A stretch of DNA of 64,000 nucleotides from an uncultured Brachyspira sp. GTDB taxonomy: Bacteria; Spirochaetota; Brachyspiria; Brachyspirales; Brachyspiraceae. The stretch spans positions 6,770-70,769 of the forward strand of contig NZ_CASEGO010000008.1 of NCBI RefSeq assembly GCF_949287625.1, read 5' to 3'. Within the stretch, counting starts at the first letter, position 1. Every line of letters starts with the position of its first letter. Below the pieces are notes generated by a model. That model did not search any database and was not told the DNA's origin. It saw nothing but the letters and a program-made list of their open reading frames with translations. Both the position numbers and the translations under genes were made by a program. This document shows, one piece after another, positions 53,978 to 63,867 of this stretch.

Positions 53978-54220
53978 AATAGACTTGTTTCAAAACTAGT
54001 TGACAAGATTATATGTAAAATTTTGATAATTTATAAATAATTAAAATAATGTTTTACATGTTGTATAAACTATTATTTTAGTATATAAACATGCAGTCCT
54101 TTTGCTTCTTTGGGTCACCAAAAGAAGTGGGGTTTGGGGCAAAGCCCCAACTATAATTAAAAAAATATTAAATTTAAAAACTATAAATATTAAGAAATTT
54201 AGTTTTGAAACAAGTCTATT
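53978..54220. mobile_element. MITE-like element with about 20-bp terminal inverted repeats (copy 2)
   Basis: AATAGACTTGTTTCAAAACT starting at 53978 is perfectly inverted at the right end, which finishes at 54220. The 243-base element has no gene of its own. It shares the stretch after the left end (TTGACAAGATTATAT), the core CAAAGCCCCAACTATAAT and the AT-rich right arm with copy 1 at 27803-28098. Inner hairpins such as GGGGTTTGGGGC/AAAGCCCC may terminate transcripts. The gap before it (53828-53977) holds only a weak hairpin. Confidence 0.82.
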
Positions 54221-54302
54221 AATGACAAATAAAAAAATAGTTAATATTTTATTTTTTTATGATTATTGTGTTTTTATATATTATAAATCGGGGAGTATTT
54301 AT

Positions 54303-54782
54303 ATGAATTATGAAAAATCTAAAGAAGTAGTTGAACTTCTTATAAAAAGAGGCTTAAAAATAACATCAGCAGAATCATGTACGGGAGGATTATTTGCTGC
54401 TAGTATAACATCGGTATCGGGTTCATCAGAATGTTTTGAAGGCTCTTTTGTAACTTATTCTAATGAAATAAAACATAAAATGATAAATGTAAAAGAGGAA
54501 ACATTGGAGAAATATGGGGCTGTGAGTGAGGAATGCGTACTTGAAATGGCAGAAAATAGCCGTAAAATAATGGAAAGCGATATATCAATAGCAATAAGCG
54601 GTATAGCAGGACCTTCTGGCGGAAGTGAAGATAAACCAGTAGGTTTGGTATGGATATGTTTGTCAGCTGAAGGTTATATTAAGGCTTATAAAAATATATT
54701 TTCTGGAAACAGAGATGAAGTGAGAGAGCAGAGCGTATTATTTTCTTTGAATTTAGTTGAAAATTTCATAAAAAAATGTTAG
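54303..54782 (+). CDS. pncC: CinA C-terminal-type nicotinamide-nucleotide amidase
   Basis: A 159-residue stand-alone CinA C-terminal domain. ITSAESCTGGLFAASITSVSGSS near residues 20-42, YSNEIKHKMINV near 53, YGAVSEECVLEMAE near 71 and ISGIAGPSGGSEDKPVGLVWICL near 99-121 are diagnostic. It deamidates NMN in pyridine nucleotide recycling. An open frame extends upstream into the repeat element to 54102, but GGGGAG seven bases before the ATG at 54303 and the family start fix the true beginning. Confidence 0.92.
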   Translation: MNYEKSKEVVELLIKRGLKITSAESCTGGLFAASITSVSGSSECFEGSFVTYSNEIKHKMINVKEETLEKYGAVSEECVLEMAENSRKIMESDISIAISGIAGPSGGSEDKPVGLVWICLSAEGYIKAYKNIFSGNRDEVREQSVLFSLNLVENFIKKC

Positions 54783-54857
54783 TCTATATTAACATTAATG
54801 TATGCGAATTAAATTTAATAAAAAAATCTAAAAAGTCCATTATAAATTCAAAAAATA

Positions 54858-54968
54858 TTATGTTTACTTGTTGACAAAAATAATTATGTAAACTAATATT
54901 CATAAAACGATAAAATAATTATGTAAACTCATTTATATAAACATAATTTTTTTATAAAGTAAACATAA
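54858..54968. repeat. Five related 10-bp motifs around the fliF promoter
   Basis: TTATGTTTAC (54858), TTATGTAAAC (54884 and 54919), ATAAACATAA (54937) and GTAAACATAA (54959) are variants of one motif in both orientations. Two copies flank or overlap the -35/-10 spacer. They look like binding sites for a regulator of the flagellar operon. Confidence 0.6.
54871..54899 (+). promoter_or_regulatory. Sigma-70 promoter of the flagellar operon
   Basis: TTGACA (54871-54876), 17 bases, TAATAT (54894-54899), about 115 bases before the fliF ATG. The consensus is sigma-70-like, not the sigma-28 or sigma-54 type. Confidence 0.75.
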
Positions 54969-55014
54969 CTATAACCGATAATTTCTAAAGATAACTTTTA
55001 TTAGGTGGTTTCTA

Positions 55015-56718
55015 ATGCAGGACTTTATAAATAAATTGACAAGTCAGATAAAAAATATTTTTGCTAAAACAACAACACTTCAAAAAGCAGTGTTAATAGG
55101 TGTTTTAGTAGTAGGTCTTGGGGCTATCATTGCAACAATAATGCTTACATCAAGAAAGACAGGAACATTATTGTTTCAGCAGGCATTGACTCAGGAAGAT
55201 GCTAGAAATGTTATAGCGGTTTTAGATGCAAATAACATAAGATACCAGTACAGAAACGGCTTTATCACACTTAATAATCAGAATGATAAAGCAAGAGCAG
55301 AGTTAGAATTGGTAAAAGAGGGAAGAATGCCTACAGGAGTAGACGGCTGGGAATTATTTGATGCCCCTCGTATTGGTATAACAGATGTTGAGCTTGATAT
55401 AAACAAAAGAAGATCTTTAACTAAAGCCATCACTCAGCTCTTAACAAAATTAGATTTTGTACAGGAAGCTACAGTTGATTTGGCGTTTCCTAAGAAAGAA
55501 TATTTAACTGATATAGATTCTCCAGTTACAGCTTCAGTAGTTATCAAAGCACAGCCTTTTAAAGAGGACGTTTTAAGAGACCCTAAAACAGTAAGAGGCT
55601 TGCAGCAGTTAATAGCAATGGGCGTTGATAAATTAAAACCAGAGTTTGTTACAATTACAGATAGTACAGGCTATGTATTAACAGATTTTACAGATGAAGC
55701 TGCAAATTTAAAATTAAAAGTAGCTCAGGAAGAGTTAAAAATAGTTGACAGAGAAAGAAAAAATATAGAAAATAAAATAAGACAAACATTAGGAAGAATA
55801 TATACTAACAGAGTAGAAACAACAATCGCATTAGAACTTATATGGGACGATGTTAGTATAACAAACAATTTGGTTCTTCCAATAATATTAAAAGAAGATG
55901 ATCCTACAACACCTTATGATGACAGTCAGTTTACTAATAAGGTTCAGGTTTCAAGCCGTACAGTAACAGAAGACTGGAAAGGTCAGCAGTTTATACCTCA
56001 GGGTGCTGCAGGTGCTGAAGAAAATGTACCTCCGGGATATAAAGATAAAAGCGACAGATGGCAGACATATACAAAAACAGATGCACAGGACAATTATGAA
56101 TTAAGCAAAAGATATGAAGCTATTAAGAAAGGAAGTTATCAAATAGGTAAAATATCTGCAGCAGTTGCTTTAGACGGCAGATGGACAAAAGTTTATGATG
56201 TTAATGGAGATCCAGTAATTACTAACGGCAACAGTTATGTAAGAGAATATCACCCAGTAACAACAGAAGAGATAAGAAATGTTACATCATTAGTACAAGC
56301 GGCTATAGGTTATGATTTGAAAAGAGGAGACCAAGTAAGTGTAACACATATTCAGTTTGACCATTGGGACAGATTCAATGCTGAAGATGCTAAACTTATG
56401 CGTGATAGATTTATAAAGAAAACATTAATAATAACAATGATTTCTTTACTAATATTGTTTGTATTAGCATTAGTAATAAGAGCTATACAGAAAGAACTTG
56501 CTAGAAGACGCAGACTTAGAGAAGAAGAGCTTGAACGCAAACAAATGGAAATGCGCAGACAGGCTATGATGAATGCTAATGAAGAGCCTATAAGCGAAAT
56601 GAGTTTGGAAGATGCTGCACGTAAAAAACTTATGGACGAAGTTATACGTGTAAGCCATGAAAGACCAGATGACGTTGCTCAGTTGTTGCGTACTTGGATG
56701 GCAGATGATAAAAGTTAA
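55015..56718 (+). CDS. fliF: Flagellar MS-ring protein
   Basis: A 567-residue FliF. Membrane segments lie at about residues 25-46 and 469-491. Between them are the ring-building domains, with ALTQEDARNVIAVLDANNIRYQYRNG near 58-83, VELDINKRRSLTKAITQLLTKLDFVQEATVDLAFP near 124-158 and GRIYTNRVETTIALELIWDD near 262. The C-terminal tail that binds FliG ends with HERPDDVAQLLRTWMADD. It builds the basal ring in the inner membrane. AGGTGGTTTCTA precedes the start. Confidence 0.96.
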   Translation: MQDFINKLTSQIKNIFAKTTTLQKAVLIGVLVVGLGAIIATIMLTSRKTGTLLFQQALTQEDARNVIAVLDANNIRYQYRNGFITLNNQNDKARAELELVKEGRMPTGVDGWELFDAPRIGITDVELDINKRRSLTKAITQLLTKLDFVQEATVDLAFPKKEYLTDIDSPVTASVVIKAQPFKEDVLRDPKTVRGLQQLIAMGVDKLKPEFVTITDSTGYVLTDFTDEAANLKLKVAQEELKIVDRERKNIENKIRQTLGRIYTNRVETTIALELIWDDVSITNNLVLPIILKEDDPTTPYDDSQFTNKVQVSSRTVTEDWKGQQFIPQGAAGAEENVPPGYKDKSDRWQTYTKTDAQDNYELSKRYEAIKKGSYQIGKISAAVALDGRWTKVYDVNGDPVITNGNSYVREYHPVTTEEIRNVTSLVQAAIGYDLKRGDQVSVTHIQFDHWDRFNAEDAKLMRDRFIKKTLIITMISLLILFVLALVIRAIQKELARRRRLREEELERKQMEMRRQAMMNANEEPISEMSLEDAARKKLMDEVIRVSHERPDDVAQLLRTWMADDKS

Positions 56719-56767
56719 TTTGTAAATTAAAAAAATTGAGTTATAAATAAAATTAGGAGAAAAAATT

Positions 56768-57799
56768 ATGGCTGCAGAAAAAGAAAAAGATAAAAAACAA
56801 CGTGTTTTGAGCGGTCGTCAAAAGGTTGCTATATTCTTAGTATCTCTAGGAATGGAAACTTCAAGCGAAATATTCAAACATTTAAGGGAAGAAGAGATAG
56901 AACAAATAACATTTGATATCGCGAGACTTGAAAATATAGAAGCTGCTGATAAGGATGCAGTATTTAGAGAATTCCAAGAGATGATGATAGCTCAGGACTT
57001 TATAACTCAAGGCGGTATAGATTATGCAAGAGACTTGCTTGAAAGATCTGTAGGAAGTCAAAAGGCAAGCGATATCATAAACAGACTTACTTCCTCATTA
57101 CAAGTTAGACCTTTTGATTTTATACGCCGTACAGACCCTGCACACTTGCTTAACTTCATACAAGGTGAGCACCCTCAGACTATAGCACTTATTTTGGCAT
57201 ATTTGGAAGCCCAAAAAGCTGCTAGTATATTAGGTGCTTTGCCTACAGAAATACAGCCTGATGTAGCTAAGCGTATTGCCATAATGGACAGAACTTCTCC
57301 TGAGGTTTTAAGAGAGGTTGAAAGGGTACTTGAAAGAAAACTTTCTACTCTTGCTAGTGAAGACTTTACTTCTGCCGGCGGTATAGATTCTATAGTAGAA
57401 ATCATTAACAGTGTTGACAGATCTACTGAGAAAAGTATTATTGAGAGCTTGGAAGAAGATGATCCTGAACTTGCAGAAGAGATCAAGAAACGTATGTTTG
57501 TATTTGAAGATATCGTTTTACTTGATGACAGAGCTATACAGAAAGTACTTCGTGAAGTTGATTCAAGCGATTTGGCTAAAGCACTTAAAAGTGTTGATAC
57601 AGATGCTCAGGATAAAGTTTACAGAAACATGTCCAAACGTGCTGCTGCATTGCTTAAAGAGGATATGGACTTTATGGGACCTGTTCGTCTTAAAGACGTT
57701 GAAGAAGCACAGCAGAAAATTGTTAATATCATACGTAAACTTGAAGAACAAGGCGATATTGTTGTTGCCCGTGCTGGTGAAGATGAAATGGTTGTATGA
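56768..57799 (+). CDS. fliG: Flagellar motor switch protein
   Basis: A 343-residue FliG. The N-terminal domain (LSGRQKVAIFLVSLGMETSSEIFKHL, residues 14-39) binds FliF, the middle domain has GEHPQTIALILAYLEAQKAA near 133-152, and the C-terminal domain has EIKKRMFVFEDIVLLDDRAIQKVLREVD near 238-265 with the charged torque residues. It converts ion flow into rotation. AGGAGAAAAATT precedes the ATG. Spirochaetes may have two FliG copies; only one is here. Confidence 0.97.
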   Translation: MAAEKEKDKKQRVLSGRQKVAIFLVSLGMETSSEIFKHLREEEIEQITFDIARLENIEAADKDAVFREFQEMMIAQDFITQGGIDYARDLLERSVGSQKASDIINRLTSSLQVRPFDFIRRTDPAHLLNFIQGEHPQTIALILAYLEAQKAASILGALPTEIQPDVAKRIAIMDRTSPEVLREVERVLERKLSTLASEDFTSAGGIDSIVEIINSVDRSTEKSIIESLEEDDPELAEEIKKRMFVFEDIVLLDDRAIQKVLREVDSSDLAKALKSVDTDAQDKVYRNMSKRAAALLKEDMDFMGPVRLKDVEEAQQKIVNIIRKLEEQGDIVVARAGEDEMVV

Positions 57800-57843
57800 T
57801 GTAAAAATATATGCTTGATTATTAATATTATGGAGTTTTAATT

Positions 57844-58746
57844 ATGCCAGAAAAGGTTTTTAAATCTAAAAGTATTGTAGAGCTTACTCAAAAAGTTAAT
57901 ATTGCTGTACCTCATCATAAATCACAGGAAGAACTTGATTATGAAGAGTCACAGGAAGAATATAAAGGTCCTTCTATTGAAGAGATTGAGGCTGAAATTG
58001 CAGGGCTTAGAGCACAGTGGGAAGAAGATTTAAGAGATATGAGAAGAAAGGCTGTTGATGAAGCAGATAGAATTATAGAAGATGCTAAAACTCAGGCCTT
58101 TGAAATATTTAAATCAAAACAAAATGAGGCACATGTTATTTCCGAACAGGCTAAAGTGGATGCTTCAAGGATAATACAAGATGCTAATGCTGAAAAAGAA
58201 AAAATACAAAGCGAATCCGAATCTATTAAAGATGCTGCATACAAAGAAGGTTATGCTAAAGGATATGATGAAGGATTTGAGAAATCTTTTTCCGACAGCA
58301 ATAATGATTTGATTAAATTAACAGAAAAAATGAAAAAAATATTAGCTGAGACTATTAATAAAAGAAATGAAATAATAGATGCAGCAGAAGCTCAGGTTAT
58401 TGAAGTAGCTGTACTTATAGCTAAGCGTGTAGTAAAAATGCTTACAGAAAGAGACAAAGGTATAGTTATTAGAAATATTCAGGAAGCTTTAAGAAGAATT
58501 AAAGGAAGAACAAAAATCACTATTAGAGTTAATATTGATGATTTGGAAGTTTCTGCCAGACATAAAGATGAGTTCTATCAAATGCTTGATAAGATAGAAG
58601 GCGTAACAGTACTTGAAGACCCTAACGTTGATGTGGGCGGCTGTATGATAGAAACTGACTTCGGCGATATTGATGCTAGAATAAATACTCAGCTTAATGA
58701 GATAGAAACTGCTATTAAAGAAGTTGAACCTATAAAAGGTTTTTAA
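57844..58746 (+). CDS. fliH: Flagellar export ATPase regulator
   Basis: A 300-residue FliH. A long coiled coil spans about residues 45-180 with alternating A-x-x-x and Glu-rich heptads, and the C-terminal domain (VIEVAVLIAKRVVKMLTERDKGIVIRNIQEAL, then DPNVDVGGCMIETDFGDIDARINTQLNEI) is typical. FliH holds the ATPase FliI and links it to the export gate. It lies between fliG and fliI as in other spirochaetes. Confidence 0.93.
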   Translation: MPEKVFKSKSIVELTQKVNIAVPHHKSQEELDYEESQEEYKGPSIEEIEAEIAGLRAQWEEDLRDMRRKAVDEADRIIEDAKTQAFEIFKSKQNEAHVISEQAKVDASRIIQDANAEKEKIQSESESIKDAAYKEGYAKGYDEGFEKSFSDSNNDLIKLTEKMKKILAETINKRNEIIDAAEAQVIEVAVLIAKRVVKMLTERDKGIVIRNIQEALRRIKGRTKITIRVNIDDLEVSARHKDEFYQMLDKIEGVTVLEDPNVDVGGCMIETDFGDIDARINTQLNEIETAIKEVEPIKGF

Positions 58747-58803
58747 TATTAAGATATTGTTAATTAAAAAATTTTTGTTATTAATTTGTAATAGGGCTTG
58801 CTG

Positions 58804-60261
58804 ATGATAAAAGATGAAAATGTAGATTTTATTAAAGAGGTAAGAAAAACATTTGACAAGTACAGAAAAGTAGTTGATGATGTTGCTTTATTAAAATCTT
58901 ACGGAAAGGTTAAAGAAGTTATAGGTTCTTTAGTAATAAGCGAGGGACCATTTTGCAAACTTGGGGATATGTGCCGTATATATATGAATGATGACACTTA
59001 TCTTGATGCTGAAGCTATAGGTTTTAGAAATCAAGATGTTCTTTTAGCTACTTTCGGACCTGTTAATGGAATAACTTTCGGTAATATGGTTTATTCTTTT
59101 GAAAGACCTTTATCAGTTATGTGCTGCGATGAGATATTAGGTACAGTGCTTGATGCCAGAGGAAAACCTCTTGCAGGAGGCGGGCATAATTTTTATGAAA
59201 CTCCGGTTCCAGTATCTCACAATGCTGTAAACCCTATGAACAGACCTAGAATAAAAAAGCATATACAAACTGGTGTTAGAGCTATAGACGGACTTCTTAC
59301 AGTAGGACAAGGGCAGCGTATGGCTATAATGAGCGGTACTGGAGTAGGTAAATCTACACTTTTGTCTATGATAGCTAGAAATACCAATGCTGATATTAAT
59401 GTTATAGCATTAATTGGTGAAAGAAGAAGAGAGGTAAGAGATTTTATAGAAAGAGACCTTGGAGAAGAGGGATTAAAAAGAAGTATATTAGTAGTTGCTA
59501 CAAGTGATGATGCTCCGCTTTTGAGAGTGCGTGCTGCTTATACTGCCACTACTATAGCTGAATATTTTAGAGATAAAGGCAAAAATGTTATGTTTATGGT
59601 TGATTCTGTAACACGTTTTGCTTTGGCTCAAAGAGAAATAGGACTTTCTAGAGGTGAGCCTCCTACAACCAGAGGTTATACTCCAAGTGTATTTTCAGAG
59701 CTTGCTAAACTTTTGGAGCGTACTGGTACTTCTAATAAAGGGACTATTACTGCTTTTTATAATGTATTAGTTGAAGGTGATGATTTGGACGAACCTATTA
59801 CTGATGCTGTTAGAGGTATATTAGACGGGCACATAGTTTTATCAAGAGATTTAGCAAATAGAGGGCATTTCCCTGCTATTGATGTTAATAAAAGCATATC
59901 GAGGATTATGAATGAAGTAGTTTCCAATATGCATAAAAAGGCAGCAAGAGAATTTTTAAAGATGAGTGCTGATTATAATGAGGCTAAAGAACTTATAATG
60001 ATTGGCGGTTATGCTAAAGGCAGTATGCCGGACGTTGACAGAGCTATTGATTATAAGCCTATGATGGATAGATATTTGCAGCAGGACGTATACGAAGTTT
60101 CTAGTTTTGCTGACAGTAAAGAGGCTCTTTTATCTATGTTCTATTCGCAGGAAGAGATAGAAGAGGATTTAGTAAACAGCGGAGATGTAAAAAGAGCAGA
60201 AGACAGAACAAATATTTCCGACAATGTAGAATATGCTAATAATGATGTTGTTATACTTTAG
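58804..60261 (+). CDS. fliI: Flagellum-specific export ATPase
   Basis: A 485-residue FliI. Walker A SGTGVGKSTLL lies near residue 177, the catalytic region ALIGERRREVRDFIERDLGEEGL near 200-222, Walker B NVMFMVDSVTRFALAQREIGLSRGEPP near 258-285. ATG 58804 is chosen over a TTG at 58798 because AGGG lies eight bases before it. It powers unfolding and export of flagellar subunits with FliH and FliJ. Confidence 0.97.
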   Translation: MIKDENVDFIKEVRKTFDKYRKVVDDVALLKSYGKVKEVIGSLVISEGPFCKLGDMCRIYMNDDTYLDAEAIGFRNQDVLLATFGPVNGITFGNMVYSFERPLSVMCCDEILGTVLDARGKPLAGGGHNFYETPVPVSHNAVNPMNRPRIKKHIQTGVRAIDGLLTVGQGQRMAIMSGTGVGKSTLLSMIARNTNADINVIALIGERRREVRDFIERDLGEEGLKRSILVVATSDDAPLLRVRAAYTATTIAEYFRDKGKNVMFMVDSVTRFALAQREIGLSRGEPPTTRGYTPSVFSELAKLLERTGTSNKGTITAFYNVLVEGDDLDEPITDAVRGILDGHIVLSRDLANRGHFPAIDVNKSISRIMNEVVSNMHKKAAREFLKMSADYNEAKELIMIGGYAKGSMPDVDRAIDYKPMMDRYLQQDVYEVSSFADSKEALLSMFYSQEEIEEDLVNSGDVKRAEDRTNISDNVEYANNDVVIL

Positions 60262-60292
60262 ATAAATTAAAAATTGTTGGATTTATTGCAGT

Positions 60293-60745
<453 letters not shown>

Positions 60746-60756
60746 GAGGTATTATT

Positions 60757-61488
60757 ATGATAGAATCTGTACAAAGAATACAATCAAGAATAGGGGAGAT
60801 TCAGGAAACTTTTAATAAACTTGGATTTGCTCCTATTAATACTCCGCTTCCTTCAAAACCATTTGCTGAACATTTAAATGAGGCTATGGCTGAAAATAAG
60901 GTTAATAGTGTAGAAGCTAATAATAATTTGGACGGTTCTGTTATTAATGATACTAATAAAAAATTAGATAACGGCAAAGTTATTAATGGAGATACTTCTT
61001 CAGATGCTTTTAAAGGAAAAATATCTTTTGGAGTTTATGAAGGAAATACAAATAATTTTGCTAAGGCTATTAATGCATATAAAAAGGCTTCAGTAGAAAG
61101 TTTCCCTACTAAGTATGATGATATAATTAAAGAGGCAGCTGAAAAATATTCTTTGCCAGAGAACTTGATTAAAGCTGTTATAAAACAGGAATCAAACTAT
61201 GTACCAAATGCTGTTAGTCATAAGGGTGCTGTAGGTTTGATGCAGATAATGCCGCAAACTGGCGTAGGCTTGGGTATTACAGATGAAGAAATGCTTAAAG
61301 ATCCGTATACTAATATTATGGCTGGAAGCAAGTATTTATCTCAAATGTTAAACAGATATGACGGAAGACTTGATTTGTCGCTGTCTGCTTATAATGCAGG
61401 ACCTAATTTGGTTGACAGACTTAAAAGAATTCCTAACATTGAGGAAACACAAAATTATGTTAAAAATATTATAGGATATATAAAGTAA
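60757..61488 (+). CDS. Lytic transglycosylase (SLT domain), flagellar-operon associated
   Basis: A 243-residue protein. The N-terminal half (residues 1-120) is an Asn/Glu-rich linker starting MIESVQRIQSRIGEIQETFN; the catalytic domain follows with IKAVIKQESNYVPNAVSHKGAVGLMQIMPQTGVGLGI near 139-175 (catalytic Glu in KQESNY) and LSLSAYNAGPNLVDRL near 208-223. No Sec signal is visible, so it may leave through the flagellar export machine to open peptidoglycan for the rod. AAGAGGTATTATT precedes the start, 12 bases after fliJ. Confidence 0.9.
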   Translation: MIESVQRIQSRIGEIQETFNKLGFAPINTPLPSKPFAEHLNEAMAENKVNSVEANNNLDGSVINDTNKKLDNGKVINGDTSSDAFKGKISFGVYEGNTNNFAKAINAYKKASVESFPTKYDDIIKEAAEKYSLPENLIKAVIKQESNYVPNAVSHKGAVGLMQIMPQTGVGLGITDEEMLKDPYTNIMAGSKYLSQMLNRYDGRLDLSLSAYNAGPNLVDRLKRIPNIEETQNYVKNIIGYIK

Positions 61489-61561
61489 AGTTAACATAAC
61501 TAAAAAATAATTAGTTTGCTTGACTTTTTTATTCTGTAATTTTATAATATTTTACAAAACC

Positions 61562-61634
61562 GCCCGCTTAGCTCAGCAGGTAGAGCATCACCATGGTAAG
61601 GTGAGGGTCATCGGTTCAATCCCGATAGCGGGCT
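61562..61634 (+). tRNA. tRNA-Thr (anticodon GGT)
   Basis: All four stems fold: acceptor GCCCGCT/AGCGGGC, D-stem GCTC/GAGC, anticodon stem TCACC/GGTGA with loop ATGGTAA (anticodon GGT at 61595-61597), T-stem ATCGG/CCGAT with loop TTCAATC. The discriminator base is T and no CCA is encoded. It lies between the flagellar operon and the TPR/NHL gene. Confidence 0.97.
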
Positions 61635-61686
61635 TTTGTTCATTATTATAAACCAAAAAAATATCACACACTATAAAAGAGGATTT

Positions 61687-63789
61687 ATGAGAGTAAAACT
61701 TCTAGCGGTCATAGTGTTTTTTTTGACAGTTATGCCGCTTTCATACACATTCGATAAAACTCCGTATTATGTAAACACAGAAACTTATGACTCATACAGA
61801 GAGCTGTTAAGAGGGGTGCATTATTATAATCAGGAACGTTATGATGCTGCTATAGCTAGTTTTAGAAACTCTCTTAATACTAATCCTACTGATAAGTTTA
61901 TAAGGTATTGGTACAGCAAATCATTATATAAAGCTGGATACATGTCTTTGGCTATTAATGAATGGCTTAATATTGCAAGAATGGGATATGAAGATCCTAT
62001 AATACTTTCTAAAATTAATAAATACGATTCTGCTAATGCCGTAGAAGAGAAAAAAGATATACTTAGTAATTTTATTTACTTGAAAGCATTTTCTACTAAT
62101 GCTAATTTCTTAAAAAATATTAATCAGCCTATACAGATACAAACTATGTCTGACGGTACTTTGTATGTTCTTGATTACAGCGATTCATCTTTAAAAAGAT
62201 TTGATGCTAACGGCAATATGATTAATAAAATATCTTATGGTAAAAGACTTGAAGTTGCTCAGCCAAGCTGGTGGAGAAAGGCTTTGCAGTTTATAGCAAG
62301 AGTTTATCCTTATGAAAAACTTGAAAATCCTAGAGGCTTTACTATTGATAATATTGGAAATATATATATAGCAAATACTAAAAGAGATAAAATATTTAAA
62401 TATGATTCTAATGGAAATTATATTACTAATATAGGCGTATCTGGTATAGGTGACGGTCAATTATTAGGACCTTCATCTGTTTTTGCTGACAATGACAGTA
62501 AATTGTATGTTTCTGATACTGGAAATAATAGAATAGTGGTATTTGATATAGAAGGAAATTTTTTATACAGCTTTGGAAAACTTGGTGAAAATGAAGGCGA
62601 ATTATTTTCTCCAGCTGGTATAGTAGTAAATAATCAGTATATATATATTGCTGATATGGGAAATAAAAGAGTACAGCAGTTTGATCTTAACGGAAATTAT
62701 ATAAGAACTATTAAACATGCCTTATTTAATGAGCCTAGAGGACTTTCTTTTGCTAAAGACGGAAACCTCTATATAGCTGACGGAAGCAAAGTTTTTTATT
62801 ATGATATAAATGCTGATACTTTTACTATATTCAATAATTCTGAAAGATATACAGCTACTCCTACATCAGTATCAGAAGGACCTAATGGGGATATATATCT
62901 TACTGATTTTATGTCTGGAAGAGTTGATGTTTATACTAGAAAAGAAGAGTATTATGCTAATTTAGATGTGTTTGTAGACAGAGAGTATTTAAATAAATTC
63001 CCTGTGGTTGTTGCTTCTGTTACAGTAAGAGACAGAATGGCTAATCCTGTTATAGGGCTTACTGCTGATAATTTCTTTGTTAAAGAAAACTCAAGTGTTG
63101 ATTATAAAGTTGGTTTTTATGATGCACCAGAACTTCATGAGTATAGATTTGTATATTTGATAGAAGACAGTGCCGCAGCAAAACCTTATGAAAACAGAAT
63201 AAAAGAAGAAATCAGCAACTTTACTATGAACTTACAAGGAAATGATGAAGTTTTGGTTATACATTATAATGATCAGGTTTATAAGGCTGATAATTATGAT
63301 GCAAGAAATTTAAGAATACTTGAAAATGCAAATAACTTCCATTTTGCAGGCGGTATATCTGCTTTAGATGATGCTTATTATGAAGCTGTAAGACTTGCAG
63401 GAAACAGCTTTAAGAAAACAGCTATAATACACTTTACAGTAAGCAGTCCTGATGATGAAGTGTTTAATATGATGAACTTCAGCGATATTGCTAGTTTTGC
63501 TAAAAATAATGCTATATCTTTGAATCAGGTTTATATAGGTGCTGAAAAGTCTAATTATTTCTTAGACTTGATGACAGAAAATACATACGGATATACTATA
63601 AATGCTGATTTATCTGTCAATTATTCTGCCGAACTTGAAAGAATGAAGAATATTAATTTTGGAAGATACTATATATATTACAGCAGTTTTAGAAATCTAT
63701 CTCAGTCCGGACAGTTTAGAGCTTTGAATGTAAGGGTTCAGTATAGAGATATGTACGGCGAAGAAGAAGTGGGATATGTGATACCATAA
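61687..63789 (+). CDS. Exported TPR / NHL beta-propeller / VWA-like protein
   Basis: A 700-residue protein with signal peptide (RVKLLAVIVFFLTVMPLSYT). Residues 35-110 resemble TPR units (LLRGVHYYNQERYDAAIASFRNSLNTNP). Residues about 140-420 hold NHL blades (GNIYIANTKRDKIFKYDSNGNYI, LYVSDTGNNRIVVFDIEGNFLYSF, YIYIADMGNKRVQQFDLNGNYI). Residues 450-700 resemble a VWA-type domain (VYLIEDSAAAKPYENRIKEEI, GGISALDDAYYEAVRLAG) without an intact DxSxS. ATG 61687 has AGAGGA five bases upstream. Probably a periplasmic scaffold; function unknown. Confidence 0.85.
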   Translation: MRVKLLAVIVFFLTVMPLSYTFDKTPYYVNTETYDSYRELLRGVHYYNQERYDAAIASFRNSLNTNPTDKFIRYWYSKSLYKAGYMSLAINEWLNIARMGYEDPIILSKINKYDSANAVEEKKDILSNFIYLKAFSTNANFLKNINQPIQIQTMSDGTLYVLDYSDSSLKRFDANGNMINKISYGKRLEVAQPSWWRKALQFIARVYPYEKLENPRGFTIDNIGNIYIANTKRDKIFKYDSNGNYITNIGVSGIGDGQLLGPSSVFADNDSKLYVSDTGNNRIVVFDIEGNFLYSFGKLGENEGELFSPAGIVVNNQYIYIADMGNKRVQQFDLNGNYIRTIKHALFNEPRGLSFAKDGNLYIADGSKVFYYDINADTFTIFNNSERYTATPTSVSEGPNGDIYLTDFMSGRVDVYTRKEEYYANLDVFVDREYLNKFPVVVASVTVRDRMANPVIGLTADNFFVKENSSVDYKVGFYDAPELHEYRFVYLIEDSAAAKPYENRIKEEISNFTMNLQGNDEVLVIHYNDQVYKADNYDARNLRILENANNFHFAGGISALDDAYYEAVRLAGNSFKKTAIIHFTVSSPDDEVFNMMNFSDIASFAKNNAISLNQVYIGAEKSNYFLDLMTENTYGYTINADLSVNYSAELERMKNINFGRYYIYYSSFRNLSQSGQFRALNVRVQYRDMYGEEEVGYVIP

Positions 63790-63812
63790 TAAAATATTAA
63801 TATATAAAAATT

Positions 63813-63861
63813 AAGGCTTTTCTCTTTATGGTTTTATATAGAAGAGAGAAGCCTTATTTTT
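63813..63861. terminator. Bidirectional terminator between convergent genes
   Basis: AAGGCTTTTCTCTT (63813-63826) pairs with AAGAGAGAAGCCTT (63842-63855) with one mismatch, followed by ATTTTTAT on the plus strand; the minus strand has an A/T-rich follow-up. It ends the TPR/NHL gene and the leftward gene. Confidence 0.85.
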
Positions 63862-63867
63862 ATGATA

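Noticed and set aside
54102..54302. Upstream extension of the CinA-type gene
   Set aside because: The extension lies inside the MITE-like element and an AT-rich leader. The ATG at 54303 has a strong ribosome site and matches the family start.
57411..57818. Overlapping plus-strand frame inside fliG
   Set aside because: It is a shadow of the fliG frame, with no start signal and no recognisable domain.
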